DNA of 64,000 nucleotides from Helicobacter sp. MIT 05-5293 (lineage in GTDB: Bacteria > Campylobacterota > Campylobacteria > Campylobacterales > Helicobacteraceae), in assembly GCF_000765665.2 (NCBI RefSeq), contig NZ_JROZ02000001.1:806001-870000 (forward strand). Direction: 5' to 3'. Below the pieces are notes generated by a model. It ran no database searches, was not told the DNA's origin, and saw nothing but the letters and a program-made list of their open reading frames with translations. How positions within the stretch are numbered: position 1 is the first letter of the stretch; each line of letters begins with the position of its first letter. This document shows positions 38,654-47,260 of this stretch, one piece after another. A program made the position numbers and the translations under genes.

Positions 38654-39244
38654 TTAAATACTGAACGCGTAATAACTAAAACTCACAATAAAAACATCAT
38701 TATTAAAGCGCATATGATTCAGCTCTGACTTACCGCTTTGGTATCGAAAACCTCTACGATAGCCTACGCTCAACCCATATCCTTTTGCAATATCTAAGAA
38801 AATCTCTGCATTTACAAGTCCGCCATAAATGCTGTATTGATTTCTTTGTGTAGAAATTTCAGGTATGGCTAGATTCTGTAACTCAAATCCACCCCCAAGA
38901 TGCGCAATAATGCGTCCATTAAAAAGACGATAACCGACCTGCCCCCCAAGTGAGAATCCATACAAACCATTACGATTTTCTTTCCCTGCAGAGCCATCAA
39001 GCCAAGCATTTAAAAGCATTTTTCTTTGCTGACCGAGTGCCAAGCCTCTTTTAATCCCAAATATTACCGCTCCACGCTCACTTTTATAATCCCTACTTGT
39101 ATTTTGTGTGATAGCATAAGTCCCGCCAATATGAAGACTTGCAAAACCTCTCTTGCTACCCACAGGCGCAGGAGAAAAATCAAGTGCATAAACACCACAA
39201 CCTATCAATAAAAAACCCGATGCGACTATATTTTTTAGATTCAC
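38654..39244 (-). CDS. Small outer-membrane-like protein, unknown family
   Basis: A 196-residue exported protein with alternating glycine- and aromatic-rich strands ('FASLHIGGTYAITQNTSRDY', 'FSLGGQVGYRLFNGRIIAHLGGGFELQNL', 'YGLSVGYRRGFRYQ') ending in 'FNNDVFIVSFSYYAFSI', the pattern of a small beta-barrel. I start it at GTG 39244, where GGGGA lies upstream inside the helicase stop region; a longer open frame from 39289 overlaps the helicase. The signal peptide would end near 'GVYALDF', although 'LLIGC' could also act as a lipobox. It is probably cotranscribed with the helicase gene. I do not recognise a specific family. Confidence 0.6.
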   Translation of the reverse strand: MNLKNIVASGFLLIGCGVYALDFSPAPVGSKRGFASLHIGGTYAITQNTSRDYKSERGAVIFGIKRGLALGQQRKMLLNAWLDGSAGKENRNGLYGFSLGGQVGYRLFNGRIIAHLGGGFELQNLAIPEISTQRNQYSIYGGLVNAEIFLDIAKGYGLSVGYRRGFRYQSGKSELNHMRFNNDVFIVSFSYYAFSI

Positions 39245-39248
39245 TTCG

Positions 39249-40763
39249 TTATCCCCAAATATTTTCAGTATAAGGCTCACTTTTATCAACGCGAGAAAAA
39301 TGTTTTTTTGTCTTTTGAGACTTTGATGGTGTCCTTGACTGATATTTTCTGCCTTTTGGTTTATATGTTTTTTCTTGATTCTCTAAATCTCTTTCAAGTT
39401 TAGCAATCTCTGTTTTACTCAAACCAATTTTGACATTTTGAGAAGATTCCAAATATAAAGAAATCAGCTTAAGACATAATTGCGTGGTGTCCATTTTGTC
39501 TCTTAATTTTTCATAGATTCCCACAGATTTATCACTGACTTGTGTTTGGGCAATTTTTTGAGAAAACTCATCATCACGATATTCTTGTGTAATCTCACAA
39601 AGTTGCAATTTTGCTTTTGTGATTTGCTTGATTTTACTCAAGTCTTTATATTCAAGAGGTGTGGCAAGTGTAATTGCTACACCCTTTTTTCCAGCGCGTC
39701 CCGTGCGCCCTATTCGATGCACATAACTTTCAGGATTCAAAGGAATATGATAATTAAATACATGACTCACATCACTAATATCAAGCCCACGCGAAGCGAC
39801 ATCAGTCGCAACCAAAAGTTCAATTTTATTTTCTTTAAAACTCTTAACAGCCTCTCTACGATCGCGTTGCTCCATATCTCCATGTAAAGCTACTGCCTTA
39901 AAACCACGATTGATAAGTCTTGTAGCTAACGCATCGGCTTCTTTTTTCATACGCGTAAATATAATGCTTTTAGAAGGATTTTGCATCTCAATCAACCTTA
40001 CAATCGCCTCATCACGCTCGTTTTCATTAATGATATAGTATTGTTGCTCAATATCTTGATTAGTTATATCTGTCGGTGTGATTTTGACAAATTCTGGCTC
40101 TTGGAGAATCCTCATTGCAAGCTTCTTGATAGGTTCAGGCATTGTCGCAGAAAACAAAAGCGTCTGACGATCGTTAGGCAAAAATTTGAGAATCTCCTCA
40201 ACATCATCTAAAAACCCCATATCAAGCATTTCATCACTTTCGTCCAGCACAACAATCTTGGGTTTAAAATGATTGATTCGACCATTTTGGAGATGATCAA
40301 GCAGCCTACCCGGCGTAGCAATCATTACTTTAGGATTCTTCTCTAAAAGATCACATTGTCTTTTAATACTCTGTCCGCCATACATACAAATTGTCTTAAT
40401 GCGTCCAAAACGCCCAAGCTTTAGAATCTCCTCGCTAATTTGCATCGCAAGTTCTCGCGTGGGAGTGATAATCAACGCTTCCACATCTTTATTTCTACCA
40501 AGATGATTGAGGATAGGTATAGCAAAAGCAGCTGTTTTGCCTGTCCCTGTTTGAGCTTGCGCTATCAAATCCTTGCCTTGAAGTATGATAGGGATACTTT
40601 GAGCTTGCACGGGGCTAGGTGTAGAGAATCCTGCTTCTTTAATACCTTGAAGCACAAAATTTTTTAAACCAAAATCTGTAAATGTCGGCTCTGAATCAGT
40701 TTTTTGCGCAGGTGATGAGGATAGGGACGAATTGTCTTCTTGTTGTTCTTGTTGGATATTCAT
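39249..40763 (-). CDS. rhpA: DEAD-box RNA helicase (RhpA-like)
   Basis: A 504-residue ATP-dependent RNA helicase. The Q motif region is 'FTDFGLKNFVLQGIKEAGFSTPSPVQAQ', motif I AQTGTGKT at 70-77, Ia 'PTRELAMQ' at 101-108, motif II DESD at 174-177 (Ser in place of Ala), and III 'LFSATM'. The second RecA domain has 'VATDVASRGLDI' and 'HRIGRTGRAGKKG', followed by a basic tail rich in Lys and Arg. H. pylori RhpA is the only DEAD-box helicase of that species and works with RNase J in RNA decay. Divergent from ccdA with a 144-base gap. Confidence 0.92.
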   Translation of the reverse strand: MNIQQEQQEDNSSLSSSPAQKTDSEPTFTDFGLKNFVLQGIKEAGFSTPSPVQAQSIPIILQGKDLIAQAQTGTGKTAAFAIPILNHLGRNKDVEALIITPTRELAMQISEEILKLGRFGRIKTICMYGGQSIKRQCDLLEKNPKVMIATPGRLLDHLQNGRINHFKPKIVVLDESDEMLDMGFLDDVEEILKFLPNDRQTLLFSATMPEPIKKLAMRILQEPEFVKITPTDITNQDIEQQYYIINENERDEAIVRLIEMQNPSKSIIFTRMKKEADALATRLINRGFKAVALHGDMEQRDRREAVKSFKENKIELLVATDVASRGLDISDVSHVFNYHIPLNPESYVHRIGRTGRAGKKGVAITLATPLEYKDLSKIKQITKAKLQLCEITQEYRDDEFSQKIAQTQVSDKSVGIYEKLRDKMDTTQLCLKLISLYLESSQNVKIGLSKTEIAKLERDLENQEKTYKPKGRKYQSRTPSKSQKTKKHFSRVDKSEPYTENIWG

Positions 40764-40863
40764 TTATATAACCTTAAAAGTTTTAATATTTTGGGATTAT
40801 AACTAAAATCTATCATTTTACATTCACTTTCTTACAAATATTATTCTCTCGGTTAAATTAAAA

Positions 40864-40878
40864 TGTGATAATTTCACA
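40864..40878. promoter_or_regulatory. Palindrome TGTGATAATTTCACA upstream of ccdA
   Basis: TGTGA and TCACA are perfect inverted repeats with a five-base spacer, 30 bases before the ccdA start. The half-sites resemble Crp/Fnr-family operators (TGTGA-N6-TCACA) but the spacer is one base short. No regulator can be named from the window. Confidence 0.3.
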
Positions 40879-40907
40879 AAATACAAAATATTACTATTGA
40901 GGAATTT

Positions 40908-41621
40908 ATGCTAAACAATCTTGATTCGATGCTTTTGGCTTTCTATCATCACTTACCCTTTGGAGCAAGTTTTTTAGCTGGGATTCTGACTTTTTTGAGT
41001 CCTTGCATTTTGCCTTTGATACCCCCTTATATGTCGTATATCTCTGGTATTTGCATTGAAAATCTCACACAAGATTCACGCTCATATCGTCTTCGCGTGA
41101 TTTATACTTCTTTATTCTTCATTGCTGGATTTTGTTTGGTATTTATCACTTTAGGGCTTTTTGTATCTTCATCTTTGGGACACTTTTTTACATCAATATG
41201 GGTAAGATACATCACCGGTGGAATTATCATTGCCTTTGGGATACATTTTATTTTCCCTCTCAAATTTCGCTTCCTTTATAAACATTTTTCATTGTCTTTT
41301 GACCATAGTAAATTTGGTTTCCTCGCACCATTTATCTTAGGTATTGGCTTTAGTATTGGCTGGAGTCCGTGTGTAGGACCTATCCTTGCCTCAATCTTAA
41401 CACTTTCAATGACGCAAAGCTCTGATGCGTTTTGGTTGATGCTGTGTTATTGCTTAGGATTAGGCTTAGCCTTTTTCCTTGTTGCCCTACTTATCAACAC
41501 TGCTCTTTCTTTTCTTAAAAGAATTACGCCCTTTATGAAAATCATTGAAATTATTTCGGGAATCCTGCTGATTCTCATAGGGGTTTTAGTCATTTCCAAA
41601 AAAACGGATTTTTTAATATAA
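40908..41621 (+). CDS. ccdA: Cytochrome c biogenesis protein CcdA
   Basis: A 237-residue membrane protein of the CcdA/DsbD-beta family with six hydrophobic segments. It carries the two redox cysteines in 'LTFLSPCILPLIPPYMSYISG' near residues 23-43 and 'FSIGWSPCVGPILASIL' near 150-166. It passes electrons from cytoplasmic thioredoxin to periplasmic thiol proteins, which keeps apocytochrome c haem sites reduced. H. pylori has the same gene beside a pyrC-like gene. AGG lies upstream of the ATG; a 47-base gap separates it from the next gene. Confidence 0.9.
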   Translation: MLNNLDSMLLAFYHHLPFGASFLAGILTFLSPCILPLIPPYMSYISGICIENLTQDSRSYRLRVIYTSLFFIAGFCLVFITLGLFVSSSLGHFFTSIWVRYITGGIIIAFGIHFIFPLKFRFLYKHFSLSFDHSKFGFLAPFILGIGFSIGWSPCVGPILASILTLSMTQSSDAFWLMLCYCLGLGLAFFLVALLINTALSFLKRITPFMKIIEIISGILLILIGVLVISKKTDFLI

Positions 41622-41668
41622 TAATCCCAAAACAATTCACCAATATTTATCAACAGAGGAGAAAACTG

Positions 41669-42898
41669 ATGCTTTTTAAAGATGCGACTTTATGCGACTA
41701 TCGCGGGAGTAAAAAGGCTGATTTGCGTATTAAAGAGGGATTGATTACTGAAATAGGCACACTTACAGCAGAATCTGATGAAGAGGTTTTTTCTTGTCAA
41801 AATAAGCTTTTGATGCCCGCCATTATCGACCTTAATGTGATGCCAAAAAGTGCCTTACTTTCAAGGAAAATGCTTCTCTCTCTTGCTCAAAAAGCCCTAA
41901 AAGGTGGGGTAGGAAGTGTCTTGCTCTCTCCTTTTACGACACCAAGTTGTGATGAAAGCCGCTCTATTGAACTGATTAAAAATATTGATAAAGAAACAGC
42001 TATTCATCTGATACCCTCCATCAACCCTCTTGATGAACACAACAAATTAAGCAACATCAGTATTTTAAGTGCTGGTGGCGCACAAGCAATCTCTAGTTAT
42101 AGCGATATTGATGCAAATCTTCTCATGCGCATTGCTCAATACGCTCAAATGATACAGATTCCCTTAATGTGCTTTTGCCAAGATCGCACTTTAAGTGATG
42201 GTGTGATTAATGAAGGCATCTTAGCTACCACACTTGGTTTGCCCTCTATCCCACCTTATAGCCAAACCAAAGAAGTTGCAAAGATTTGCGAAATGCTACG
42301 CGATATGCCCCTGCAAATTGTCTTTAATGCCCTTGCATATCCTCGAAGTCTCGAGATTCTCTCTACTATCAAAACAACAAACCCAAAAGCACATTTTTAT
42401 TCACAAGTCTCGATTCATCATTTGATACTTGATGAAAGTCTGTGTGATAACTACAACACCACAGCAAAAATCAATCCTCCTCTTGTCAGTAAGCAAGACC
42501 AAAAAAAGCTCCTTAAAGCACTTGAATTAGGAGAAATTGACTTGCTCACAAGCCTACAATGTGCGGATTTTAATTCAAACAAAGATCAAGTCTTTGAACT
42601 AGCAAGTTTTGGCATTGATGCAATCAGTGATTATTTTTCATTATTTTTTACTCATTTATATTTGCCTCAACATCTTTCATTAGAGAATTTTTCAAAATTA
42701 GCAAGCCATACACCCGCACAGATTCTTAATCTTAATCAGGGTTCTTTAGAAGTAGGTAAAAATGCTGAATTGATGCTGATTGACACACAGGCAAGTTATC
42801 AAATCACTGATAGCTTCTCGCCTTATTATCAACAAACGCTTCAATCCGTTGTAACTCATCTTTTTACACAAAATCAACTTTACAATACACAATCTTAA
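41669..42898 (+). CDS. Dihydroorotase-like protein, probably non-catalytic
   Basis: A 409-residue member of the amidohydrolase/dihydroorotase family. The fold markers are there ('NKLLMPAIIDLNV' at 46-57, 'GGVGSVLLSPFTTPS' near 84-98, 'LEVGKNAELMLID' near the end). However, the metal-binding HxH that follows 'ID' in active enzymes is replaced by Asn56-Val-Met58, and no histidine lies nearby. In bacteria such pseudo-dihydroorotases can be partners of aspartate transcarbamoylase; that role is inferred here. It corresponds to the second pyrC copy of H. pylori and lies between ccdA and mscS. Confidence 0.82.
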   Translation: MLFKDATLCDYRGSKKADLRIKEGLITEIGTLTAESDEEVFSCQNKLLMPAIIDLNVMPKSALLSRKMLLSLAQKALKGGVGSVLLSPFTTPSCDESRSIELIKNIDKETAIHLIPSINPLDEHNKLSNISILSAGGAQAISSYSDIDANLLMRIAQYAQMIQIPLMCFCQDRTLSDGVINEGILATTLGLPSIPPYSQTKEVAKICEMLRDMPLQIVFNALAYPRSLEILSTIKTTNPKAHFYSQVSIHHLILDESLCDNYNTTAKINPPLVSKQDQKKLLKALELGEIDLLTSLQCADFNSNKDQVFELASFGIDAISDYFSLFFTHLYLPQHLSLENFSKLASHTPAQILNLNQGSLEVGKNAELMLIDTQASYQITDSFSPYYQQTLQSVVTHLFTQNQLYNTQS

Positions 42899-42924
42899 AT
42901 CAATCATTTTAAGGAGTTTTATTT

Positions 42925-43755
42925 ATGCCTGAAGTTTCTGAAATCCAAACACATTTTTTTGAATTATTTCCTCAAGCCCAACATTTTGGAATCTTGCTTC
43001 TCAAAGCCTTGATCATTATGCTTGTAGGCTATTATGTCTCTAAATTTATCCGTAGTAAAGTGCATAAAGCAATTGCCAAAAAAGATCATATCCTTGCAAA
43101 TTTTATCTCACAAATTATTTTTATTCTCTCCATAGTCGTGATGATTCTTGCTGCATTAGGCACAATTGGTGTGCAGACAAATTCTATCATTGCGGTGCTT
43201 GGGACTGCAGGTGTGGCAATCGCGCTTGGGTTGAAAGATTCTCTTTCATCAGTTGCAAGTGGGATTATCCTCATCATATTGCGACCCTTTAAACAAGGTG
43301 ATTTGATTGAATTTGATGGTATGATAGGAAGTGTCGAAGTGATCAATCTTTTTACAACACACTTGCGACTAAATGACGGAAAATTCGCCATTATTCCTAA
43401 CAGCAATATTGCAAAAGCCAATATTATTAATACAACCTATAACGAACAACGGCGCATTGAGCTGATTTTGGGTGTAGGTTATGAAAGTGATATTGATTTG
43501 GTAAAGAATCTTGTTATAAAAGTTTTTAATTCCTGCCCAGAAGTGGATTTGACACAGGGCTATTTTGTCGGATTAACCGAACTTGGAGAAAGCTCACTGA
43601 ATTTCACTCTGCGATTCTGGGTAAAGCTCGAATATGGCGTGATTAATGCACAAAGCAAAGTATTAGAGGCGATTAAAAAGATTCTCGATGAAAATCATAT
43701 TGAGATTCCCTACAATAAACTTGATGTCAATATTATCAAGCAAGATGCGTCATAA
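42925..43755 (+). CDS. mscS: Small-conductance mechanosensitive channel MscS
   Basis: A 276-residue channel with three hydrophobic helices in the first 130 residues. The pore helix is 'AVLGTAGVAIALGLKDSLSSVASGIILIILRPF', rich in Gly and Ala as required, followed by the beta domain ('FKQGDLIEFDGMIGSVEVINLFTTHLR') and the alpha-beta domain to the C-terminus. It releases small solutes on hypo-osmotic shock. GGAG lies before the ATG, 27 bases after the pyrC-like gene; the deaminase follows after nine bases. This gene is not between these neighbours in H. pylori, from memory. Confidence 0.92.
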   Translation: MPEVSEIQTHFFELFPQAQHFGILLLKALIIMLVGYYVSKFIRSKVHKAIAKKDHILANFISQIIFILSIVVMILAALGTIGVQTNSIIAVLGTAGVAIALGLKDSLSSVASGIILIILRPFKQGDLIEFDGMIGSVEVINLFTTHLRLNDGKFAIIPNSNIAKANIINTTYNEQRRIELILGVGYESDIDLVKNLVIKVFNSCPEVDLTQGYFVGLTELGESSLNFTLRFWVKLEYGVINAQSKVLEAIKKILDENHIEIPYNKLDVNIIKQDAS

Positions 43756-43764
43756 GGACGGATA

Positions 43765-45036
43765 ATGAAACACTCATCACAAAATATACGCATTTTTGGT
43801 GCAAAAGAAGTCTTTGTATGCGATGAAGATTTTCAGATTCTACAAAATGGCGGGATTGCTTTTGAAGAAGGTAAAGATACGATTCTGTGCGTTGATACAT
43901 TCGAGAATCTGTGTGTGCAATTTCCCGATGCCAAAACACATTTTTCTCCTCAAGGCATTCTACTTCCAGCACTGATTAACCCTCACATTCATTTTGAATT
44001 TGGCGGACATATTGCGCGTTTTAACTATGGGGATTTTGGAGCATGGCTTGATAGCCTTATGGAACACAGAGATTCTATTCTTGGCGACCTTAAAGACATT
44101 ATCCAAGAAGGCATCAATGAGCAGATTCTCTGCGGTGTAGGCAGTGTGGGTGCAATCAGCAGCTATGGCGATGATAAAGAGATTCTCGCACAAAGCCCTC
44201 TTCGTGTCGTGTATTTTAATGAAGCAATCGGCAGTAATCCTGCGAGTGTTGATTTTTTGTATCAAAATTTTTTACAACGTTTTGAAGATTCTCGCAAACT
44301 CAAATCATCTACTTTCATACCTGCAATCGCCCTTCACTCACCCTATTCACTTCATTCTATTATGGCAAAACATCTCATTGCACTTGCCACAAAAGAATGC
44401 GCACCTTTAAGCGCACACTTTTTAGAATCCCATTACGAACGCGAATGGCTTGAGACATCAAGCGGTTATTTTAGAGGATTCTTTCAACGACTTGCTTCAC
44501 TCAAAGATCCTACAAGTTTCTACACACCCTTAAGCTTCCTTGAAATGCTTTCACCTTTGAGCGACAAATCCCCTATTTTGCTGACGCATTGCTTGCACAC
44601 TTCGCTTAAAGAACTTGCACAAATCGCACAGCTAAATGCTACTATCGTTATGTGTCCGCGTTCAAATCGCTTGCTTAGCAATCGATACTTTGATATTAAA
44701 TCATCACTTACACATCACATACCTGTGGCAATAGGCACAGATGGTAAAAGCTCTAATTTTAATGTGAATCTCCTTGATGAGTTAAGATTTGCTCTTTTTG
44801 CATATCCTCAAATGGATTTGTTAGAACTTGCTAAAATGCTTATCTTGGGTGTTACATCGCGCGCTGCTAAAGCTCTAGGATTGCAAAATGGAACACTTCA
44901 AACAGGAAAAAATGTCGATTTTGCCCTTTTTGATTTTCCTGAATCCCTTAATCAATCCCCTTTGTCATTTATCTTACATGCAAAGAAACCTCAAATACTC
45001 TATGTCAATGCAAAGTGCGTCTATGGAAGCCGTTAA
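43765..45036 (+). CDS. mqnX: Aminofutalosine deaminase (amidohydrolase family)
   Basis: A 423-residue metal-dependent amidohydrolase of the HP0267 type. H. pylori HP0267 deaminates 6-amino-6-deoxyfutalosine to futalosine in menaquinone synthesis. Metal ligands are His74 and His76 in 'NPHIHFEFGGH', then 'ALHSPYSLH' near 190, 'LSAHFLESHYEREWL' near 213-227, 'LLTHCLH' near 271 and the aspartate in 'IGTDGKSSNFN' near 325. ccdA-pyrC'-mqnX is the H. pylori order, here with mscS inserted. Its last codons overlap the next gene by 14 bases. Confidence 0.88.
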   Translation: MKHSSQNIRIFGAKEVFVCDEDFQILQNGGIAFEEGKDTILCVDTFENLCVQFPDAKTHFSPQGILLPALINPHIHFEFGGHIARFNYGDFGAWLDSLMEHRDSILGDLKDIIQEGINEQILCGVGSVGAISSYGDDKEILAQSPLRVVYFNEAIGSNPASVDFLYQNFLQRFEDSRKLKSSTFIPAIALHSPYSLHSIMAKHLIALATKECAPLSAHFLESHYEREWLETSSGYFRGFFQRLASLKDPTSFYTPLSFLEMLSPLSDKSPILLTHCLHTSLKELAQIAQLNATIVMCPRSNRLLSNRYFDIKSSLTHHIPVAIGTDGKSSNFNVNLLDELRFALFAYPQMDLLELAKMLILGVTSRAAKALGLQNGTLQTGKNVDFALFDFPESLNQSPLSFILHAKKPQILYVNAKCVYGSR

Positions 45037-45514
45037 AAGTATCTTGTTTGTATGTCTGGGCAATATTTGCCGCTCTCCTCTTGCTGAAGGGATTGCAAGA
45101 GATATAATCCGACAATACAATCTTGATGTGAAAGTAGATTCTGCGGGGACAAGTGGTTGGCATATCGATGAAATGCCTTGTGCAGGTTCGCGAAATATCG
45201 CCAAAAAACACGGATTAAATATTGATGATTTACGCGGTAGGCGTGTGAGCATTTACGCTGATGATGATTTTGACTTACTCATTGCCTTAGATTCTAATAA
45301 TCAACGTGATTTGATTTCTTTAGGCTTTGAAAAATCAAAGATTAAAAAAATGGGTGATTTTGGCTTAAAAGGCGCAGATATTCCTGACCCTTATACTTAT
45401 AAAGATGAAGAGGGGTTTGAACGCATCTACCAAATGCTTAAAATTTGTGTGCATCAGCTACTCTCTATACACTATCCTGTGGTAGAATCTCATCAGAATC
45501 TACAACAAAAATGA
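45023..45514 (+). CDS. Low-molecular-weight protein tyrosine phosphatase
   Basis: A 163-residue enzyme. The P-loop 'VCLGNICRSPLAEG' (C-X5-R-S) begins near residue 10, and the general-acid pair is 'DIPDPYTY' near residue 122. I start it at ATG 45023, ten codons before the P-loop as usual in the family; two further in-frame ATGs (45002, 45008) lie deeper inside the deaminase gene, and none has a good ribosome site, so translation is probably coupled to that gene. Substrates are unknown; without a visible tyrosine-kinase partner it could act on small phosphoesters or arginine phosphate. Confidence 0.88.
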   Translation: MEAVKSILFVCLGNICRSPLAEGIARDIIRQYNLDVKVDSAGTSGWHIDEMPCAGSRNIAKKHGLNIDDLRGRRVSIYADDDFDLLIALDSNNQRDLISLGFEKSKIKKMGDFGLKGADIPDPYTYKDEEGFERIYQMLKICVHQLLSIHYPVVESHQNLQQK

Positions 45515-45521
45515 GGGTATT

Positions 45522-45896
45522 ATGGGCGTTCCTCTACTTTATGGTATCAAAACTTGCGGAAGTGTGAAAAAGGCAATAAAACTGCTTGATTCACATCAGA
45601 TTGCGTATGATTTTATTGATCTTAAAATCCACACTCCAAGCCTCAAAGATATTGAAATATGGGCAACACAAAAAGGCATACAAACGATTCTCAACACCAA
45701 AGGTATGACTTATAAGAATCTCAAAAAAGACAATCAATTGCCCCAAAATGATACTCTTGAAGAAAATATTGCACTTCTTCATCGCGTCCCTATGCTCCTT
45801 AAACGCCCTATCATCTCTTACAAAGAAATGCTTGTTGTCGGTTTTGATGAAGACGCACTAATGAATTTTGTACAATATGTTAAGGGCAATCAATGA
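45522..45896 (+). CDS. ArsC/Spx-family thioredoxin-fold protein
   Basis: A 124-residue protein of the ArsC-like thioredoxin fold. It has a single cysteine motif 'YGIKTCGSVKKAIKLLD' (Cys near 12), then 'DLKIHTPSLKDIEIWATQKG', 'LNTKGMTYKNL' and 'LKRPIISYKEMLVVGFDE', as in YffB/ArsC proteins. The Gly after Cys and the lack of a second N-terminal cysteine separate it from Spx with CxxC. No other arsenic genes are present, so an arsenate reductase role is not supported by context. It overlaps the next gene by four bases. Confidence 0.82.
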   Translation: MGVPLLYGIKTCGSVKKAIKLLDSHQIAYDFIDLKIHTPSLKDIEIWATQKGIQTILNTKGMTYKNLKKDNQLPQNDTLEENIALLHRVPMLLKRPIISYKEMLVVGFDEDALMNFVQYVKGNQ

Positions 45897-47260
45897 TTCT
45901 CAAGAAGATTCTTAATCTTTTTCCTATATTTTTTCTTATATTTTTTCTTACTTCCTGCTCTTCAAAAATCATTCAAACAACACAAATTAAAGATCTACAA
46001 ACCCTTCCTCAAGATGCCTCTTTCTACATTGATTCTCAACAAGAAAAAGCGACTGCAAAGGTTGCCGCAAAAGATTTGCAAGCCTTGCAAAAAGATTATT
46101 TAGAAAAATTCTATTCCGTTTGGAAGCAAAAGCCCAACCCAAAAACCGCCGAAATCTTTTGGATTAAGCCCTCTTTGCTTTCATCACCGGGTTTTGGCGA
46201 ACATCTCCAACCTAACAGCAAAGAATACACAAAAAATATCCTTGATACGATGCAAATTGAACGCTACCCTAGTCTCAATAAAAAAGCAATCATCACAAGA
46301 ACTACTAATGTGCGTGCTGTCCCCACACAAAAACCAATGTATAACAAAGTCGATGGGTATCCATTCGATCGTTGGCAAAATTCCTTGATTTTTGCAGGCA
46401 CACCCGTGCTTGTTACGCATATCAGCACATCTAAACGTTGGGTGCATATTCAGTCTGGCTTTGTTTATGGCTGGGTTGAAGCAAACGATATAGGCTATAT
46501 CACAGATTCTCAAATCAAAGCCCTTCTCAACAAAACACAATACATCACGCCTATACAAGATATAGTGAGTGTTGTTGATTCTAAAGGACGCTATGTGCTT
46601 GATGCACGCATCGGACAAATCTTCCCAAAAGCACAGATAAGTAAGCCTGATGCACGCAGAATTTACTTTTATGCCTATATGAGAAACCCCGATGGCTCCG
46701 TCAAACAAGAGATTCTTTCCGCACCAAAAGATACCTTTCAACGCTTTCCATTACCTACACAGCCTCGCTTGATCGCTCAAACAATCAACACGATGATAGG
46801 GCAACGTTACGGGTGGGGCGGACTAGGAGAAAATCGTGATTGTTCGGCTTTTATTAGGGATATTTTCACCCAATACGGGATTTATCTTCCACGAAATTCA
46901 AAAGCCCAAGTCTCCTATGGCAATAACAGCATTGATTTAAAAGCACTTTCGTCAAAAGAAAAAGAAGCTTTCATCATCGCTAATGCTACACCTTATATGA
47001 CATTATTATGGCAACAAGGGCATATTATGCTTTATATTGGGCAATATCAAGGTAAAGCATTAATCGCTCATAGTGCTTGGAGCGTCATTACAGGCAAAAA
47101 ATATGAGAATATGTTAGGGGGTGTTGTCATTACCACACTTCATACAGGGGAAGAACGCAATGGTCTTTTTGCCCATTCAGACTTACTGATCGATAAGATC
47201 AATGCTATGTCTGATCTCTCAATCCTTGCTCAAAATATCATTGATAAGGGCAAAAAATGA
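45893..47260 (+). CDS. NlpC/P60 lipoprotein with SH3 domains
   Basis: A 455-residue lipoprotein precursor (lipobox LTSC, Cys22). After an N-terminal NlpC-associated region (about 60-120) come two SH3-like domains (about 130-205, 'TTNVRAVPTQKPMY', and about 210-280). A C40 papain-like peptidase domain follows (about 290-450). The catalytic triad can be placed at Cys317 ('NRDCSAF'), His377 ('QGHIMLYIG') and His393 ('IAHSAWSV'). Relatives with this layout cleave peptidoglycan stem peptides. It overlaps both the ArsC-like gene (four bases) and znuA (four bases), so it is inside the zinc-transporter operon. The lipid anchor suggests action on the wall from the outer or inner membrane. Confidence 0.88.
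   Translation: MILKKILNLFPIFFLIFFLTSCSSKIIQTTQIKDLQTLPQDASFYIDSQQEKATAKVAAKDLQALQKDYLEKFYSVWKQKPNPKTAEIFWIKPSLLSSPGFGEHLQPNSKEYTKNILDTMQIERYPSLNKKAIITRTTNVRAVPTQKPMYNKVDGYPFDRWQNSLIFAGTPVLVTHISTSKRWVHIQSGFVYGWVEANDIGYITDSQIKALLNKTQYITPIQDIVSVVDSKGRYVLDARIGQIFPKAQISKPDARRIYFYAYMRNPDGSVKQEILSAPKDTFQRFPLPTQPRLIAQTINTMIGQRYGWGGLGENRDCSAFIRDIFTQYGIYLPRNSKAQVSYGNNSIDLKALSSKEKEAFIIANATPYMTLLWQQGHIMLYIGQYQGKALIAHSAWSVITGKKYENMLGGVVITTLHTGEERNGLFAHSDLLIDKINAMSDLSILAQNIIDKGKK

Noticed and set aside
46184-46741. Open frame of 185 residues antisense to the NlpC/P60 gene
   Set aside because: It lies wholly within a well-supported gene on the other strand, has no ribosome site or family match, and has the composition of a shadow frame.
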